A stretch of 64,000 nt of DNA from Rhodoferax ferrireducens (GTDB lineage: Bacteria > Pseudomonadota > Gammaproteobacteria > Burkholderiales > Burkholderiaceae_C): contig NZ_QEII01000312.1 of NCBI RefSeq assembly GCF_003347515.1, positions 110,768-174,767 of the forward strand. Direction: 5' to 3'. Each line of letters starts with the position of its first letter. The first letter of the stretch is position 1. The position numbers and the translations under genes were made by a program. Below the pieces are notes generated by a model that saw nothing but the letters and a program-made list of their open reading frames with translations, made no database searches and was not told where the DNA came from. Below, one piece after another: positions 62,908-64,000 of this stretch.

Positions 62908-64000
62908 ATGGAAGGAATGCAAACACCATCCCGTTTTCCAGCGTCAGCTCGCTGCTGGCTTGTTCCCGCGTTGTTGGCGGTCTTCTTGGTTGGGGGTTGC
63001 ACCACCCCACCATCGGTCGAAGTCCAGGCACCGGCTCCATCGACGGTAGTAGCCAGCCCGACGCGAACTGAATCCATTGATGTCGAGCACAGCCAGAAGT
63101 TTGCCCGCTGGGTGGTCGAGTTCAGCGCCATCGCACGCGCAGCCGGCCTCGACGAGGCAACGCTCCACATCGCCTTCGACAACATCCGCTTCGTCCCACG
63201 CGTCATCGAATTGGATAGGGCGCAGCCAGAGTTCACCCGCACTGTATGGGACTACCTCGACAGCGCGCTGTCGACGCAGCGAATCGCTCGTGGCCAGGAC
63301 AAGCTGGCGCCGCTGCGCGCCGAAATCGACCCCATAGCAACGCGCTACGGCGTCCCGGCCGAGGTCCTTGTCGCGATCTGGGGCATGGAGAGCAATTACG
63401 GCAGTTTTGTGGGCGACATCCCGACCATCGACGCCTTGGCGACGCTCGGTTTCGAGGGCCGACGCGAGGAGTGGGCGCGTGGCCAGTTGCTCGCAGCCTT
63501 GAAAATCCTGCAGAACCGTGACATCGACCGCGCGCAGATGATAGGTTCGTGGGCTGGCGCGATGGGCCAGACGCAGTTCCTGCCGTCGAACTTTCTGGCC
63601 TATGCGGTCGATGCCGATGGCGATGGGCGACGCGATATCTGGAACAGCCTCGCCGATGTGATGGCTTCAACCGCGAACTTCCTGGCAAGCTCCGGATGGC
63701 AGGTCGGCCAGCCGTGGGGGCTCGAGGTGCGCTTGCCGCCGGGATTCGACTACGCGCGCGCCGATGCCGATGTGCGACAGCCGACGACCAAATGGACGGA
63801 CGAGGGTGTGCAAGCGATGGACGGCGCGCCGCTGCCGGCCTTGGCTGACAGCTCGATATTGCTTACGACTGGTGCGCGCGGGCCGGCCTTCCTGGTGGGA
63901 CCCAACTTCCGCACCATCCTGCGCTACAACAACTCGACCAGCTATGCACTCGCCGTCGGCCTGCTGGCACATCAGCTGGCCGGCGGCCCAGCGGTGCAGG
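62908..64000 (+). CDS. Membrane-bound lytic murein transglycosylase, MltB family (cut by window edge)
   Basis: The gene runs off the right edge after 364 codons. A lipoprotein signal (WLVPALLAVFLVGGC) predicts an outer-membrane anchor. The SLT_2 domain follows, with the catalytic Glu in AIWGMESNYGSFVGDIPTID. Other marks are EGRREEWARGQLLAALKILQ, WAGAMGQTQFLPSNFLAYAV, DADGDGRRDIWNSLADVMAS and SSILLTTGARGPAFLVGPNF, RTILRYNNSTSYALAVGLLA. These enzymes cut peptidoglycan to 1,6-anhydromuropeptides. Relatives have a C-terminal peptidoglycan-binding domain, which would lie beyond the window. ATG 62917 is an alternative start. Confidence 0.93.
   Translation, partial: MEGMQTPSRFPASARCWLVPALLAVFLVGGCTTPPSVEVQAPAPSTVVASPTRTESIDVEHSQKFARWVVEFSAIARAAGLDEATLHIAFDNIRFVPRVIELDRAQPEFTRTVWDYLDSALSTQRIARGQDKLAPLRAEIDPIATRYGVPAEVLVAIWGMESNYGSFVGDIPTIDALATLGFEGRREEWARGQLLAALKILQNRDIDRAQMIGSWAGAMGQTQFLPSNFLAYAVDADGDGRRDIWNSLADVMASTANFLASSGWQVGQPWGLEVRLPPGFDYARADADVRQPTTKWTDEGVQAMDGAPLPALADSSILLTTGARGPAFLVGPNFRTILRYNNSTSYALAVGLLAHQLAGGPAVQ

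Noticed and set aside
62639..63049. A reading frame starting VARVGFDPTTCHWHA
   Set aside because: This is the tRNA T-arm and acceptor read as protein, a well-known false gene; it also overlaps the transglycosylase start.

Overview
The window looks like a chromosomal segment of a GC-rich betaproteobacterium, most likely Burkholderiales/Comamonadaceae (Rhodoferax or Polaromonas type). The reasons are several Bug/TctC-type periplasmic binding proteins without their membrane partners, TRAP carboxylate transporters each paired with an FCD-type GntR regulator, the betaproteobacterial flavour of the HemE, PriA and Rep proteins, and short mosaic repeats of a kind I associate with that family from memory. 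I see no rRNA, complete tRNA, CRISPR array, prophage or insertion sequence.

Layout. 1-6.4 kb: an accessory patch with the cut end of a creatininase-family gene, a decayed YhcG/DUF1016 nuclease, YjdM, a radical SAM protein, a Fic protein, a leucine-rich-repeat stub, an alanyl-tRNA editing protein and a DUF167 protein. 6.5-8.6 kb: a DsbD/ScsB-like thiol reductase. 8.7-16.5 kb: a carboxylate catabolic locus (FCD GntR regulator; FAD 2-hydroxyacid oxidase; three-part TRAP transporter; SDR; isocitrate-lyase-like lyase; DHDPS-like aldolase). 16.9-22.5 kb: a second catabolic locus (SMP-30 lactonase, two Bug proteins and the tail of a third, hydroxyacid dehydrogenase, RraA-like aldolase, IclR). 22.5-30.5 kb: LacI regulator, sugar ABC transporter and a GH31 glycosidase. 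30.5-33.9 kb: Bug protein, fumarase/PcaB-superfamily lyase and a GntR-UTRA regulator, with a 38-bp near-perfect palindrome between lyase and regulator. 33.9-37.5 kb: hemE and priA. 37.8-39.9 kb: an LRR-protein kinase fusion and a small secreted hydrophilic protein. 40-45.8 kb: a polar amino-acid ABC transporter with its GntR regulator, an AEC carrier and an AraC/GyrI-like regulator. 46-51.6 kb: rep helicase, a small exported protein, phospholipase A and an AidB-like acyl-CoA dehydrogenase. 51.6-60.4 kb: a complete D-erythronate/L-threonate operon (denD, TRAP transporter, GntR, ltnD, otnK, otnC, otnI). 60.5-64 kb: a GH100-like glycosidase, a small lipoprotein, a strong bidirectional terminator beside a truncated tRNA 3' end, and an MltB-type transglycosylase cut by the window edge.

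The loci share one plan: a periplasmic binding protein or TRAP/ABC importer beside two to five enzymes and one dedicated regulator. In five of them a palindromic candidate operator can be read at the expected place.

The most unusual signal is a dispersed element of about 55 bp, with at least eight copies here. Most copies lie inside genes. Two copies, 42 kb apart, share 25 identical bases and encode the Sec signal peptide of two unrelated exported proteins in the same reading frame. A third copy encodes, in that same frame, the last membrane helix of DsbD. The element therefore appears to be a mobile or spreading repeat that has been taken up as protein-coding membrane and export sequence.
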